From: an uncultured Clostridium sp.
GTDB lineage: Bacteria > Bacillota > Clostridia > Clostridiales > Clostridiaceae
Direction: 5' to 3'
DNA length: 64,000 nucleotides
Assembly: GCA_937927335.1 (NCBI GenBank)
Contig: CALBDU010000035.1
Location: 1-64,000 of the forward strand
In this document: in pieces, positions 17,946 through 27,555 of the stretch
Layout of the letters: every line of letters begins with the position of its first letter
How positions within the stretch are numbered: position 1 is the stretch's first letter
The notes under the pieces: model-generated
The model's input: only the letters and a program-made list of their open reading frames with translations
Told to the model about the DNA's origin: nothing
Databases searched by the model: none
Made by a program: the position numbers and the translations under genes

Positions 17946-18897
17946 TGGAACGAATGTCCAGACAAAGTGATAATTCGCTGCTAGATTATTCAAATAGCTT
18001 AATTAGTGGGTGTCTCTACCGGTTTAGGAATAATTCCAAAATAATCTCCTGTTATAATCAAATCTGAAATATTATGAGCTTTCTGCAGATGTTGTATATC
18101 ATCAGTTTGTCCAATAATTTCCCCAGTCGGCAAGATGACTGAGCCAGAATCGTTGTTAAATAGATTGCTGCCCATTACAGAGGCTTTATGTGTCTCTTTA
18201 TCAATCCCCATTAAATATTCTAAGGTTGGCATTATATCTATTTGGCCGCCGATCTTGCTTATGGTTCTTCCTTCAAACCCCGGAATATATATAATCACAG
18301 GAATTCTTCTATTATTATCCGGCAGATTTGTTGAATAATATTTATGTATTCCCTCATGATCTCCGTAAATAATAATTATTGAATTGTTTAGATAACCCTT
18401 CTCTTTCAATTTATCGTAAAATACACCAAAGGATTTATCCATATAATTTATACTTTGAAGATACATAGAGGATTCATCCTCACCAGGCAGCTTAAGTTCC
18501 TGAAGGTTTTTTGAAATATCAAAGGGGATATGAGATGTCATAGTAACTAAAAATAAATTAAACGGCTGTTTTATTTGGCTCTGTCACAATGAATGGTTGA
18601 AAATTAGTAATATTAAACCGTTGATACCAGGCGCATCAGCGGAAAAAATATTTTGAGAAGCTTTGAATTACGTTGTTTAGTCATCTATTAGGGTTGGTTT
18701 GTGGCACGTTTATTTTAAAAATCAGCCAACGGTTGTGACCAATGTCATTTAGTTAGCATTGAGCCAATAGGTTAAGCTATATATTGAAAGTGGAAGGACT
18801 CTTAAATTAAGGAGTGCTTCCACTTTTTCAATATTTATGTGCATGCCAAAAATACAGATTCCCATCTGTTTAAAAATCAATATCAAATTAGTGTTAT

Positions 18898-20217
18898 TTA
18901 TGCTACTCTATATAAGAAGCTAATAAATGTTTTGGTAATCATATTCCTTTGTCTATGGCGGTCAGGCCTTATTGGAACTATGTTTTTGGCAATTATAGCT
19001 TCTAAATTGGGTGATGTTGTTTTTCCATAATAGAACATTCGGCACATATGAGTGGCTATGGAGAAATTGGCCTTATATGTGTACTTTCTTTGCTTTTTCT
19101 TTATGATTACGTGCGAGGTAATCATTTGAGTAAAGTTATACATCGTTAGATGTGAGTAGATTTCTTGTTGGATACACATCACCTTTTTTGAATGAAAATT
19201 CAATAGTCCTATCGTATATTTTAAATCTCTAAATGATGTCTCAATTCCCCATCTAGCTGCATAAAGCTTCTTTAATTTTTCCGGAGGATACTCATTCGCA
19301 TCTAGGTTTGTTAGTAAAGTTTCATAGGATTCATCTGATATTTGAAATCTAACAATTCGAAAATTCAAGTCATAAAACTTTACCGGTTCAGCTTTCTTGT
19401 TTTTGACTGGAAGATAATCAAAAGTTGTACTTGTTGTAAGAAATTTATAGTGATTCTTATTCTTGAGTAACTCTTTTGTTTCGTTCGTCTGCTTTCTTGT
19501 AAGTTTCAATTGAATATTCACGTCAAAGCAGTTATCATCTGGTAATATGAAACTGCTTTTTATACCAGCAGCTCCATCTTTTATTCGGATGAGAAATTTC
19601 CAACCCTTTTCCTGAATGTGTGCCATATTATTATAGGACTCATATCCTCTATCAACAATAACAAGTGCTTTGGGAATAGCGGAACATTCTATCATATTAA
19701 CTAAAGCCTTGTGTTCATTGTGTTCTCTCTTTTTCTGGATTATCGCATCTGAGTAGATATGTTGGTTTAAGTCATATAGAGCATTCAAATGAAGTAGGTT
19801 ATAAGGTTTCTGCCCATTCGTACCTGGCATGTGAGAATCTTTATCATCTGGATTAGTGGCTATGTGTATGTCAGAGCCATCAACAGCCAGAATTCTTAGT
19901 TCATTTTCATTAGTTTCTAAAGATATATCAGTTGAAAAAGATTTGAAGATTGTTTCAAATGCTTCAGGTTTAATTTTATTCCTCTGTTGTATAAATGCAG
20001 ACGAAGTAACTGTATCTGGTGAATAATCAAACATATCCAACAATTCATTTGAAAGGGTTCCACCGCCCATGCCAATAATACCTGTTAGCATTTGTTTAAG
20101 AGAAAGCTTACGATTACGGGTAAAATCAGTTCTCGGGTTCACACAATAATCTGATGGATTTGAAGCAACATTTTCAATTTTAGATAGTAATAGTTTCTTT
20201 ACATACTTCGGTTTCAT
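18898..20217 (-). CDS. IS4-family transposase
   Basis: This 439-residue DDE transposase has LAVDGSDIHI for the first catalytic Asp and IVDRGYESY for the second. The YREK signature Y-AA-R-WGI-E-TSFRDL-K carries the catalytic Glu. I chose the ATG at 20217 because AGGAGG lies just upstream. The frame is open throughout, so it looks intact. The IS66 element sits about 100 bp upstream of the start, beyond the leader hairpin, and could affect its promoter. Confidence 0.92.
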   Translation of the reverse strand: MKPKYVKKLLLSKIENVASNPSDYCVNPRTDFTRNRKLSLKQMLTGIIGMGGGTLSNELLDMFDYSPDTVTSSAFIQQRNKIKPEAFETIFKSFSTDISLETNENELRILAVDGSDIHIATNPDDKDSHMPGTNGQKPYNLLHLNALYDLNQHIYSDAIIQKKREHNEHKALVNMIECSAIPKALVIVDRGYESYNNMAHIQEKGWKFLIRIKDGAAGIKSSFILPDDNCFDVNIQLKLTRKQTNETKELLKNKNHYKFLTTSTTFDYLPVKNKKAEPVKFYDLNFRIVRFQISDESYETLLTNLDANEYPPEKLKKLYAARWGIETSFRDLKYTIGLLNFHSKKVMCIQQEIYSHLTMYNFTQMITSHVIIKKKQRKYTYKANFSIATHMCRMFYYGKTTSPNLEAIIAKNIVPIRPDRHRQRNMITKTFISFLYRVA

Positions 20218-20258
20218 ATGTATCCTCCTTGCAATCAAGATTTACTCTCAATTACAAG

Positions 20259-20303
20259 GGCCGCTTTCGCAAACTCATTATTTATTCCATAGCGAAAGCG
20301 GCC
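20259..20303 (-). other. GC-rich leader hairpin of the IS4-family element
   Basis: A 12-bp perfect inverted repeat (GGCCGCTTTCGC and complement) is separated by 21 nt, upstream of the transposase start. Many insertion sequences use such hairpins to limit translation from transcripts entering from outside. That role is inferred. Confidence 0.6.
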
Positions 20304-20386
20304 GCATATATTCTGTAAGCGCTTAATTAAAAAGTGCCTTGTAACTTAAAACGGGACCAGCTATAAAATAAAGCTGATCCCAATTT

Positions 20387-21928
20387 TTATTTTTTACATA
20401 CAGCCTGTACTGCCTCGGACCAAGGCATGAGATCTTCCAAATCTTTTGGATGATTATGCCAGTCTGTATCTGGCATGTACAAAAGCAGATATTCAAGATA
20501 TGTATACACATTAAGCTCGTTAGCCTTTGCTGTTTCTACTATGCTATATACTGCAGCACTGGCGGAAGCCCCTTTAGGTGTATCAGAGAACAACCAGTTT
20601 TTCCTTCCTACTGTAAAAGGTCTGATACTGTTCTCTGCTGCATTATTAGAAATGGAGCATCTACCGTCCAATAGATAATTCTCCATATATGGCTTTTGGT
20701 TCTTTGCATAAGTAACTGCTTTGCCAAGAGCTGAACCATTTAGGACAACTAGGTTTTCAAGCCAGCACCAGAAAGCCTCCAAAACCGGTTTTTCCAGTTC
20801 AAGACGCTTAATGTATCTCTCTTCCGGAGAAAGGTTGGAAAGCCCTTCTTCAATTTTAAATAGTTGGTTGCAGTAATCTCTTCCGATTTCTGCGTTGGTC
20901 AGTTGAGCATCCTTCGCCTTTCGCCCTGGAATAGCTTCTACAAACTTACGTCTTAGGTGTGCCCAGCATCCGCATCTTATGATTCCGTTCAGCTTGTTGT
21001 ACCCAGCATACCCATCAGAATGCACGTAACCTTTGAAATCTTTCAGGAATGCTACCGCATGATCGCCATTTCTGGATGGCTGATAATCATAAAGGACCAC
21101 CGGAGCTTTGGAATCATTTCCAGTTCGGTAAAGCCACATGTAAGATTTGGTCTGTGGTTTCTTACCATCTTCTTTGAGTACCTGCACAGGGGTTTCATCA
21201 CATTGAATTAAATCCCGTTTCAGCAATTCCTTGCGGAGGTAATCAATTAGAGGAATGAAATAGTCTTGTGAACACCGAATAATCCAGTTTGCCATGGTTG
21301 CGCGGCTAAGTGCTATTCCTAGGCGCTCCCAATCTTTTTCCTGACGGTAAAGCGGGATACTGTTCACATACTTTTGGTACATCACATTTGCCACGGAACT
21401 TGGGGATGCCAAAGAATGATTCATCAAGGAAGACGGAGTCAGTGCTTTTTGAATATATGGATGATCTGTATGCTTGCACTTAGGGCATTCATAAGCCATT
21501 CTTACGTAGCGGACAATTTGAAGTTTCGCAGGTATGTATTCCAGTTCCTCACGGACTGTTTCCTTACCGATAGGTTTCAAAAAATTGCCGCACCGAATAC
21601 AGTACTGGTCTTCAGCAGCTGATTCACAAAGTATTTCTCTAACAGGAAGATCTTTGATAAGTTCTTCTCGTTTGGTGCGGTTATCTACTCGGGCATAACC
21701 TTTAACATCACGAATGATAGGTTCAGTAACAGATGGATCTGCCTCAAGTTCTGCTTCATTAAAAAGAGAGATTTGACCATCAATATCTTTTCTATTAGTT
21801 TTTTCGCTGGTGGAACCAAATTTCTCTTTTCTTAAGAGAAGTATCATTTCCGTAAGGTTATTCACCTGGTTCTGCAGGTTTTTTATTGTATTTTCCAGTT
21901 GTTCTATATAAGCATCTTTGTTATTCAT
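20387..21928 (-). CDS. tnpC: IS66 transposase TnpC
   Basis: This 513-residue transposase begins with a coiled-coil (IEQLENTIKNLQNQVNNL) and has a zinc-binding module with CIRCG and CPKCK. The DDE domain shows QCDETP, HSDGYAGY and AAENSIRPF. The C-terminal YLLLYMPD segment is the IS66 C-terminal domain. Reading frame, length and both element ends are intact, so it may be active. Confidence 0.94.
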   Translation of the reverse strand: MNNKDAYIEQLENTIKNLQNQVNNLTEMILLLRKEKFGSTSEKTNRKDIDGQISLFNEAELEADPSVTEPIIRDVKGYARVDNRTKREELIKDLPVREILCESAAEDQYCIRCGNFLKPIGKETVREELEYIPAKLQIVRYVRMAYECPKCKHTDHPYIQKALTPSSLMNHSLASPSSVANVMYQKYVNSIPLYRQEKDWERLGIALSRATMANWIIRCSQDYFIPLIDYLRKELLKRDLIQCDETPVQVLKEDGKKPQTKSYMWLYRTGNDSKAPVVLYDYQPSRNGDHAVAFLKDFKGYVHSDGYAGYNKLNGIIRCGCWAHLRRKFVEAIPGRKAKDAQLTNAEIGRDYCNQLFKIEEGLSNLSPEERYIKRLELEKPVLEAFWCWLENLVVLNGSALGKAVTYAKNQKPYMENYLLDGRCSISNNAAENSIRPFTVGRKNWLFSDTPKGASASAAVYSIVETAKANELNVYTYLEYLLLYMPDTDWHNHPKDLEDLMPWSEAVQAVCKK

Positions 21929-22019
21929 GGTATATTTCCTTATCTGTTTTATTAAGAATATTATACCACAAAATGTTGCCTAAAAGCCAGTAAATAAGCC
22001 GTTTTAAGGTGATTTTTCA

Positions 22020-22376
22020 CTAGCAGAATGAACCTGGAATTGCAGGCTTTATCGCCTTTGGTTGTTCTACTTCAAGACCCTCCATCAGCCACTTGAATTC
22101 CTGCCAGTTAAGTGTCCTGACCTCCGTCTCACTGCGTGGCCATTTGAAGTTTCCGTTCTCCAGTCTTTTGTATAGCAGAACAAAACCATCGCCCTCCCAA
22201 AGGAGTGCCTTTAGCCGATTGCGTCTTTTGCCACAGAAAAGGTAGAGACTCTTACTAAATGGGTCCAGGTGAAATTGTTGCTGTACTATAGCCGCCAGGC
22301 CATCGATGGACTTGCGCATATCTGTATAGCCGCAGGCCAGATAGATATGCTGCGCAACGGTGATATCGCCTAACAT
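22020..22376 (-). CDS. tnpB: IS66 accessory protein TnpB
   Basis: This 118-residue protein has the IS66 Orf2 signature: YLACGYTDMRKSIDGLA, FCGKRRNRLKALLWEGDGFVLLYKRLE and a C-terminal LMEGLE segment. It overlaps tnpA by 7 bp, the standard arrangement. The exact role is unclear, although it is required for transposition of IS66 elements. It is intact here. Confidence 0.93.
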   Translation of the reverse strand: MLGDITVAQHIYLACGYTDMRKSIDGLAAIVQQQFHLDPFSKSLYLFCGKRRNRLKALLWEGDGFVLLYKRLENGNFKWPRSETEVRTLNWQEFKWLMEGLEVEQPKAIKPAIPGSFC

Positions 22377-22729
22377 AAATTTTTTAGTGCTAAGAGCACT
22401 GCTTCAACAGTCTGCTGGCTGCTTCCCTCCAGCACTTCAAGGGTAGCATAGGGAAGATGAATGACTACTGCTACATTATTAATGCACTGATGTGTTTTTA
22501 CTTCAACTTTTGCAAAGGCAACTGGTGTTTTTTGTTCTGGAATAATGGGCAGTATTGAGCTACATGCCTTTTTTCGTATTTTACGGAGCCAGTAATAATA
22601 AGCATGTCGGCTGACGTTGTTTGCTTCACACCACTCATCTACCTTGAGGCCGCTGTTTTGGCATTCAAAAATCAATTTTTCCCATTGTTCATGGCGATAT
22701 TTTGTTTTGATGTATGTGACTTCATCCAT
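22370..22729 (-). CDS. tnpA: IS66 accessory protein TnpA
   Basis: This is a helix-turn-helix protein of about 119 residues. EWCEANNVSRHAYYYWLRKIRKK is the DNA-binding region, and the C-terminal half is a poorly conserved beta-rich domain. I chose the ATG at 22729 with AGGAG nine bases upstream, rather than the TTG three codons earlier. It is the first gene of the IS66 operon. Confidence 0.88.
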   Translation of the reverse strand: MDEVTYIKTKYRHEQWEKLIFECQNSGLKVDEWCEANNVSRHAYYYWLRKIRKKACSSILPIIPEQKTPVAFAKVEVKTHQCINNVAVVIHLPYATLEVLEGSSQQTVEAVLLALKNLC

Positions 22730-24151
22730 GTTTCTCAACTCCTATCTCAAAGGTTCTCAAGTTGAAAAACTTGAAAAACTTTAACACATGTTCGGAGTAA
22801 TTATCTCATAGATTTACACACTAAATAAGGCACTTTGTTGTTGAGCGCTTACTATATTCTTATTCATGTCAACTATTTTTTGATAAAAAAAGACCTCTAT
22901 ACCATTTGCTAGTATAGAGATCTCATTTTATAGTCTTAACTTAATGACATTGACGGTTGTGACAGAGCCTTTTATTTTATCCATTACAAAAGAGTTTCAG
23001 AAAAAAGATCCTCATCCTTAATACCCATACCTTCAATACCTTTGTAATGAAATTCCTCTTCAGATATATAATCATCAAATCCTAATGCTTTATAGACTAT
23101 ATCTCTATTCCAAAATTCCTTATAATCACCATGGATTGCCATGGATGTGTAGCCATATTCTTTTAATACATTTGGCATTGAATTATATCTATTATCTCCA
23201 AATCGTAAAAATGCACTTCCGGTATTAAGGGGATAGATTGATGTGTTGAACATCAGCTCGGCATCTGAGCTATTACCATCATTAACTTGTTCATAAATAT
23301 AGTTAAAATAAAGGCTGTTTTTTAACAGCTTGTTTATGTTAGGAGTTATCTCTTGTCCATACATAGAATCATTTATAACAAAGTTCTCCAGCGATTCCAC
23401 CTGTATAGCTATAATGTTTTTTTCCTTTAACAAACCTTCCATTGTCATATATTCATCTGATGGGGCCAGGTCATGTTGATTGTTCTTCATCCAATTAAAA
23501 ATTTGTGCTGCATCATTATTGGTTAACTCAGTATTTCTATCATATATAAATTTATAGAGGTCATAGAAGTGGTTCCCTAAAGGTGACATCAGCAAGGGTA
23601 GGAACCTGGTGTTCCCCAGTAAATTCCCATTCTCCAAGCCAGTAAACTGAACAAGCATTGCTGTTGAGCTAATCACTATTGATATTATAACCAATTTGAT
23701 TCTGCGCTTTAAAGGCAAGCTGCCATTTATTTTTTTGCTTTTTCTGTTTAAAAAAACTATCAGAATAGGTATATCCAAAAACAATATTATATCACTGAGC
23801 TTCAACAATGAGAATATACTTGCAGACAACTCATAGGTAACATTTTTCGCAACAATCATATACAAGCTAATCAGATGTCCATATGCTCTTGAGTACAATA
23901 TATCAATTAAAAAAAGTATAGATATGCAAATATTTGCAGTAACTAGATAAATTGTACATCTTTTACCTGAAAGAAAATATGAAAATGAAAGAATAAATAT
24001 AATGGGCATTATATTTAATACACTATAGCTTATTATTAATAGATTGAATGAGTATATAGAAATCAGTATGTAAATTGATTTTAAAATTACTGTGATTAAA
24101 ACAATAATTAACGGAATTGTAATTAATACTTCATCTTTAGTATTTTTCAAT

Positions 24152-24321
24152 GGCTCTGTCACAATGAATGGTTGAAAATTAGTAATATTAAGCCCTTGAA
24201 ATTAAGGGCTTCGTCAAAAACAAATATTTTGAAAAGTTTTAAATTAAGGTGTTTAGTCATCAATTAAGGATGGTTTGTGGCACGTTTCTTTTAAAAATCA
24301 ACCAACGGTTGTGACAGAGCC
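24152..24321. mobile_element. MITE B (170 bp), inserted at the start of the LTA-synthase-like gene
   Basis: The element begins GGCTCTGTCACAATGAATGG and ends with CAACGGTTGTGACAGAGCC. It is flanked by an 8-bp duplication TTTTCAAT (24144-24151 and 24322-24329). Most of its interior can be aligned with MITE A, including TTTAGTCATC and TTTGTGGCACGTTT. It has no coding capacity. It separates the ribosome site of the LTA-synthase-like gene from its start codon. Confidence 0.9.
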
Positions 24322-24329
24322 TTTTCAAT

Positions 24330-24626
24330 AAAACTTATCTCCTTCGTATATTTGACTTAAATTAGCTAGTATACATTATACCTATGCCATTTAATTAATC
24401 TGGATTGCACTACAATCAGTAGTCGTTTTTTGTTTAACTGTAAGTATTAAAAATACAAACTTAATCTATAAATATTTTTATATCTTTCGGATTTCAACTC
24501 TATCACTAATAAATTAAAACCTATCACGAAATGAACTTCTTCTTTCCTGTAGTCTAGGGAAACATTGAAGGGCAAATTCTGCAATAGCATTGAAGATTTT
24601 TTGAAACCTTTCATAACGATTTATAC
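24330..24626. other. degenerate intergenic DNA
   Basis: This stretch is very AT-rich. It contains the displaced ribosome site of the LTA-synthase-like gene (AAGGAG on the minus strand near 24340) and, from about 24500 to 24626, the eroded 3' end of the glycosyltransferase pseudogene. No intact gene, terminator or RNA motif was recognised. Confidence 0.5.
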
Positions 24627-25204
24627 TCAATATGTTTTCACATTGTTTACATATTGATAAAGAAGAAAATTAATTGTTAAGCACTGTAATGTGAATAAGT
24701 GATCCTCCATATTAATCTTTTCTGGGAAAAGCAAATGATTACTTAAGAGAAATTTACGTTTATACATCCCCATCCATGCAAACACCTCATAACTTCCATA
24801 TTCTATCATTATGTTGAAAAAATCTTCTGCTTTAAGCACCCTATTTAAATATTTTATGTCTATATTTGAACTACAATTGTATCTCTTATGACTCTTCTCA
24901 AAATACATTTGATATTTCCACCTAAGAATATCTAATTTATATCTTGTACTTAGATCATATAACTCTTGTATACAATCCTTATTAATGTAATCATCTGCAT
25001 CTATAAAAATAACATATTCTCCTTGTGCTATACTTAATCCAAAATTTCTTGTACATGACAAACCACTATTTTCTCTAGAGTAAATTTTAATGTATTTAAA
25101 TTTCTTTTGATACTTTTCTGCTATTTGAAGACTTCGGTCAGTGGAACCATCATCAATAATCTTTCCATATTATATACAGGAATAATGTATGAAATTTTTA
25201 TCAT
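24627..25204 (-). pseudogene. family 2 glycosyltransferase with internal deletion
   Basis: The start at 25204 reads MIKISYIIPVYNMER and then jumps into a different frame at IIDDGSTDRSLQIAEKYQ, followed by NSGLSCTRNFGLSIAQGEY and FIDADDY. About 20 codons normally found between PVYN and the VDDGS motif are missing, and the deletion shifts the frame. The C-terminus ends early at 24627 with eroded sequence beyond. It was a GT-A glycosyltransferase of the same glycan cluster as the genes to its right, and it is probably non-functional. Confidence 0.82.
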
Positions 25205-25265
25205 AAAGATTTTCTCCTTAAGAACTATGGATGTTAAAATCAATTGAAATATTATCCTACTTAAA

Positions 25266-26515
25266 TTATATGTTTACCTTCAAATTAAAAATAAGTATTC
25301 CAAATATTTGGGTAAAAATCTGAAAAAGATAAGCAATTGATAAACTCCAAGCTGCACCAGTCATGCCACGAGTTGGAATAAGGATATTACAAGCAATTAT
25401 GCCCAAAATTAATGCCATAAAGTATGTAACTGCCAAATAATTTAATTTATCTAAAATTACTAGAATTGTACCTGAATAAGTTGCTATAGTACAAAATACT
25501 ATTGCGATTACAAGGTAGTAAAAGACATTAATATTAGCTAATATCTCTGTTCCATATAACCAACTGAAGAAACATGGGCCAAATAGTAAGCTTGCAGTTA
25601 AACAAATTATGCCAGAGACAATAAATAATGCGAGTATAAAAAAATAATTGGATTTAAATGCTTTAAAATCATTATTTTTAACGTAAGTAGAAAATTTATT
25701 AATTAGTGGTGCAAACATTCCTGTTGCCATAGTAGTAATAACAACAGTCTGTGCAGATAAAGAGGAAAAAACGCCTACAAATATTTCACCATAATATTTT
25801 TGTAAATAAATTTTAGGAATAGCATTTAAAGCAATTGGAAATATAGCAGAAAGAAATATAGGAAAACACTTTTTAATTATTATCAAGGCACTTGTAATTG
25901 ATTTGGGAGTCTCAATCTTCCAATTGGTAATTTTTCGACAACTAAGTATAGTAAAAGTTAAGTAAAATATACCTCCGAAAATTGCCATAAGAAAATTGAA
26001 AAAATGAGTTCTCGCGTAAGTAAATAAGTTATAAAAAAAACAATCAAACTAATAATCCCCTCAATAAATGAACCCACACCAACTAATTCAAGCCGCCCAT
26101 TTATTTGCAGTGTACACACATATATTTCTGCTAATGATAAAAGATTTTTATATAGGAGATAGAAAAATATCGCAAATCCTTGAGCGGTGTTATAGTCAGC
26201 GTTGACAAAATAAAAAAAACAAAATATAAAACTTATTACAATTGTTAATAACCTAGATGTTAGAAAGCTCCCTTCAGTCTCATAAGAATAACCATTTGCA
26301 ACCTAATAACTTCTCATATTAAATGAAGCAACGATATTAAAAATACTAGCGACAGAAATTGCTAAAGATAATATTCCTGTCTCAGCAAATACACCTATTC
26401 GTGGCAACAACAATATAATAAGCCATTGGCAAAACAAAGTAGCTATGTTCCCAACAGTATTTATAATTGCTTGTTGCTTATAATTCATAATTCCATTTTT
26501 ATGCGTAAAATGCAC
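25266..26515 (-). pseudogene. Wzx-type flippase broken by an amber codon and a frameshift
   Basis: The N-terminal part (MNYKQQAIINTVGN) has the usual first helices of a polysaccharide flippase and stops at a TAG (26303-26305) after FNMRSY. The same frame continues VANGYSYETEGSFLTSRLL, so one C-to-T change in a CAG codon would explain the stop. A second lesion between about 26060 and 25988 shifts the frame before MAIFGGIFYLTF, which continues to 25266 with further membrane helices. A full-length protein of about 415 residues is no longer made. Confidence 0.85.
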
Positions 26516-26586
26516 CTATCCTTTCTATAAAATCAAACGATAATCATAATAGTAAATTTAAATGTAATATTTAAATTGTAATAATA

Positions 26587-27525
26587 TTAGTCGTTGAAGT
26601 TTATTCTTTTCTCCTCAATCACTAGAGGCCTACTAATTACCCTCGTATTTATACTCATTATATACTCCCCAAGCAATCCAGTAAAAAACAACTGAATAGA
26701 ACCGAAAAGGAATACTCCTATTAAAATAGGTGCTGTACCCGCTGCAAATCTTTCCCAATATAATAATTTTAATACAAGATAAACTACCGCAATAAATAAT
26801 CCTAATAAAGAAAAAATAAATCCTGCTATAGTAGCGATCCTTAATCCAATTTTTGTGTATGAAGTAAAGCTTAGCATGGCCAGGTCATATAATGTATACC
26901 AGTTATTACTGGTTTTTCCAGCCCGACGAACTGGCTGTTCATATTTAATTTCTTTGCGATTCGATCCATATTCAGCAACAATACCACGTAAGAATGGAGT
27001 TGCTTCATCTAAACTACTTAGTACTTTTATAAAACTTTTATCATATAGTCCAAAGCCTGTAAAATGTTCAATTTGATCTACTTCAGACATCCTTTTTAAT
27101 AATTTATAATATATGGTACGTAATAGCCTGATAAACTTATTTTCTTTGCTAGTTGCTTTAACACCGCAAATAATTTTATAACCCTTCTCCCATTCTTTAA
27201 CAAAAACTGATATTAATTCTACCGGATCTTGAAAATCAGCACACATACAAATAGTGCAATCACCAGTTGTTTGGAGCATTCCATAATAGGGAGAATTGGA
27301 TTGGCCAAAGTTCTTACAGTTAAAAATAGCTTTTATTTTTTTGTTTGATTTGCAAAGCGAAGTGATTTTTTCCTGAGTACTGTCTTTTGAACAATTGTCA
27401 ATAAAGATAAGTTCATAGTCGTACTGAGGCAAATTAGTTTCAATCTCTTTTATTATTTCATTACTTAAGGGAACCACATTTTCTTCCTCATTAAAAGTTG
27501 GAACTAAAACACTTATTTTTTTCAT
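26587..27525 (-). CDS. GtrB/DPM1-type family 2 glycosyltransferase
   Basis: It transfers a sugar from a nucleotide donor to polyprenyl phosphate at the inner membrane face. The N-terminal GT-A domain has ISVLVPTFNEEENV, FIDNCSKD and MCADFQDP. Two C-terminal transmembrane helices (about residues 228-295) match bactoprenol glucosyltransferases such as GtrB. A GtrA-family gene lies at 33332-33721 in the same cluster. The pair would supply lipid-linked sugar to extracytoplasmic GT-C enzymes. The sugar is not known. Confidence 0.88.
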   Translation of the reverse strand: MKKISVLVPTFNEEENVVPLSNEIIKEIETNLPQYDYELIFIDNCSKDSTQEKITSLCKSNKKIKAIFNCKNFGQSNSPYYGMLQTTGDCTICMCADFQDPVELISVFVKEWEKGYKIICGVKATSKENKFIRLLRTIYYKLLKRMSEVDQIEHFTGFGLYDKSFIKVLSSLDEATPFLRGIVAEYGSNRKEIKYEQPVRRAGKTSNNWYTLYDLAMLSFTSYTKIGLRIATIAGFIFSLLGLFIAVVYLVLKLLYWERFAAGTAPILIGVFLFGSIQLFFTGLLGEYIMSINTRVISRPLVIEEKRINFND

Positions 27526-27555
27526 ATTTTTCCTCCAGCAATCATGAATTAGAAT

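Larger units (their letters stand above)
20315..22852 (-). mobile_element. IS66-family insertion sequence (2538 bp, complete)
   Basis: The inverted ends share GTAAGCGCT and, seven bases later, AAAGTGCCTT. The 8-bp target TATATTCT is duplicated at 20307-20314 and 22853-22860. Three genes in the standard order tnpA, tnpB, tnpC run on the minus strand. It inserted into the upstream part of the IS4-family element, so it is the youngest of the three nested insertions. Confidence 0.95.
18740..22952 (-). mobile_element. IS4-family insertion sequence inserted in MITE A, itself carrying IS66
   Basis: The ends are CAATGTCATTTAGTTA and, inverted, CAATGTCATTAAGTTA (one mismatch in 16). The 11-bp target ACGGTTGTGAC is duplicated at 18729-18739 and 22953-22963. 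Subtracting the IS66 insertion and its target duplication gives about 1.67 kb, a normal IS4-family size. It encodes one transposase on the minus strand. Hairpins near both ends (about 18788-18832 and 22891-22924) probably stop external transcription. Confidence 0.9.
18577..22969 (-). mobile_element. MITE A (169 bp native), interrupted by nested IS elements
   Basis: The left part is 18577-18739 and the right tip is 22964-22969. Termini are GGCTCTGTCACAA and its complement, and TTTTATTT is duplicated on both sides (18569-18576 and 22970-22977). Without the inserted DNA the element would be about 169 bp, closely matching MITE B. It has no coding capacity. The GGCTCTG ends and 8-bp duplication resemble ISL3-family termini, but a parent element is not in the window. 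Confidence 0.88.
17999..24150 (-). pseudogene. LTA-synthase/phosphoglycerol-transferase-like gene, broken by insertions and a frameshift
   Basis: The two surviving coding parts are 22978-24150 (five membrane helices, then VESLENF and the NSSDAEL nucleophile region) and 17999-18576 (MTSHIPF, IIYGDHEG metal site, IDIMPTL). Together they would give about 580 residues, the LtaS size. Removing MITE B restores a TTG start with AAGGAG 10 bases upstream. Removing MITE A with its nested elements joins the halves except for one extra base just before the insertion. The family moves glycerol phosphate onto extracellular polymers. Here Ser replaces the usual Thr nucleophile. Confidence 0.85.
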
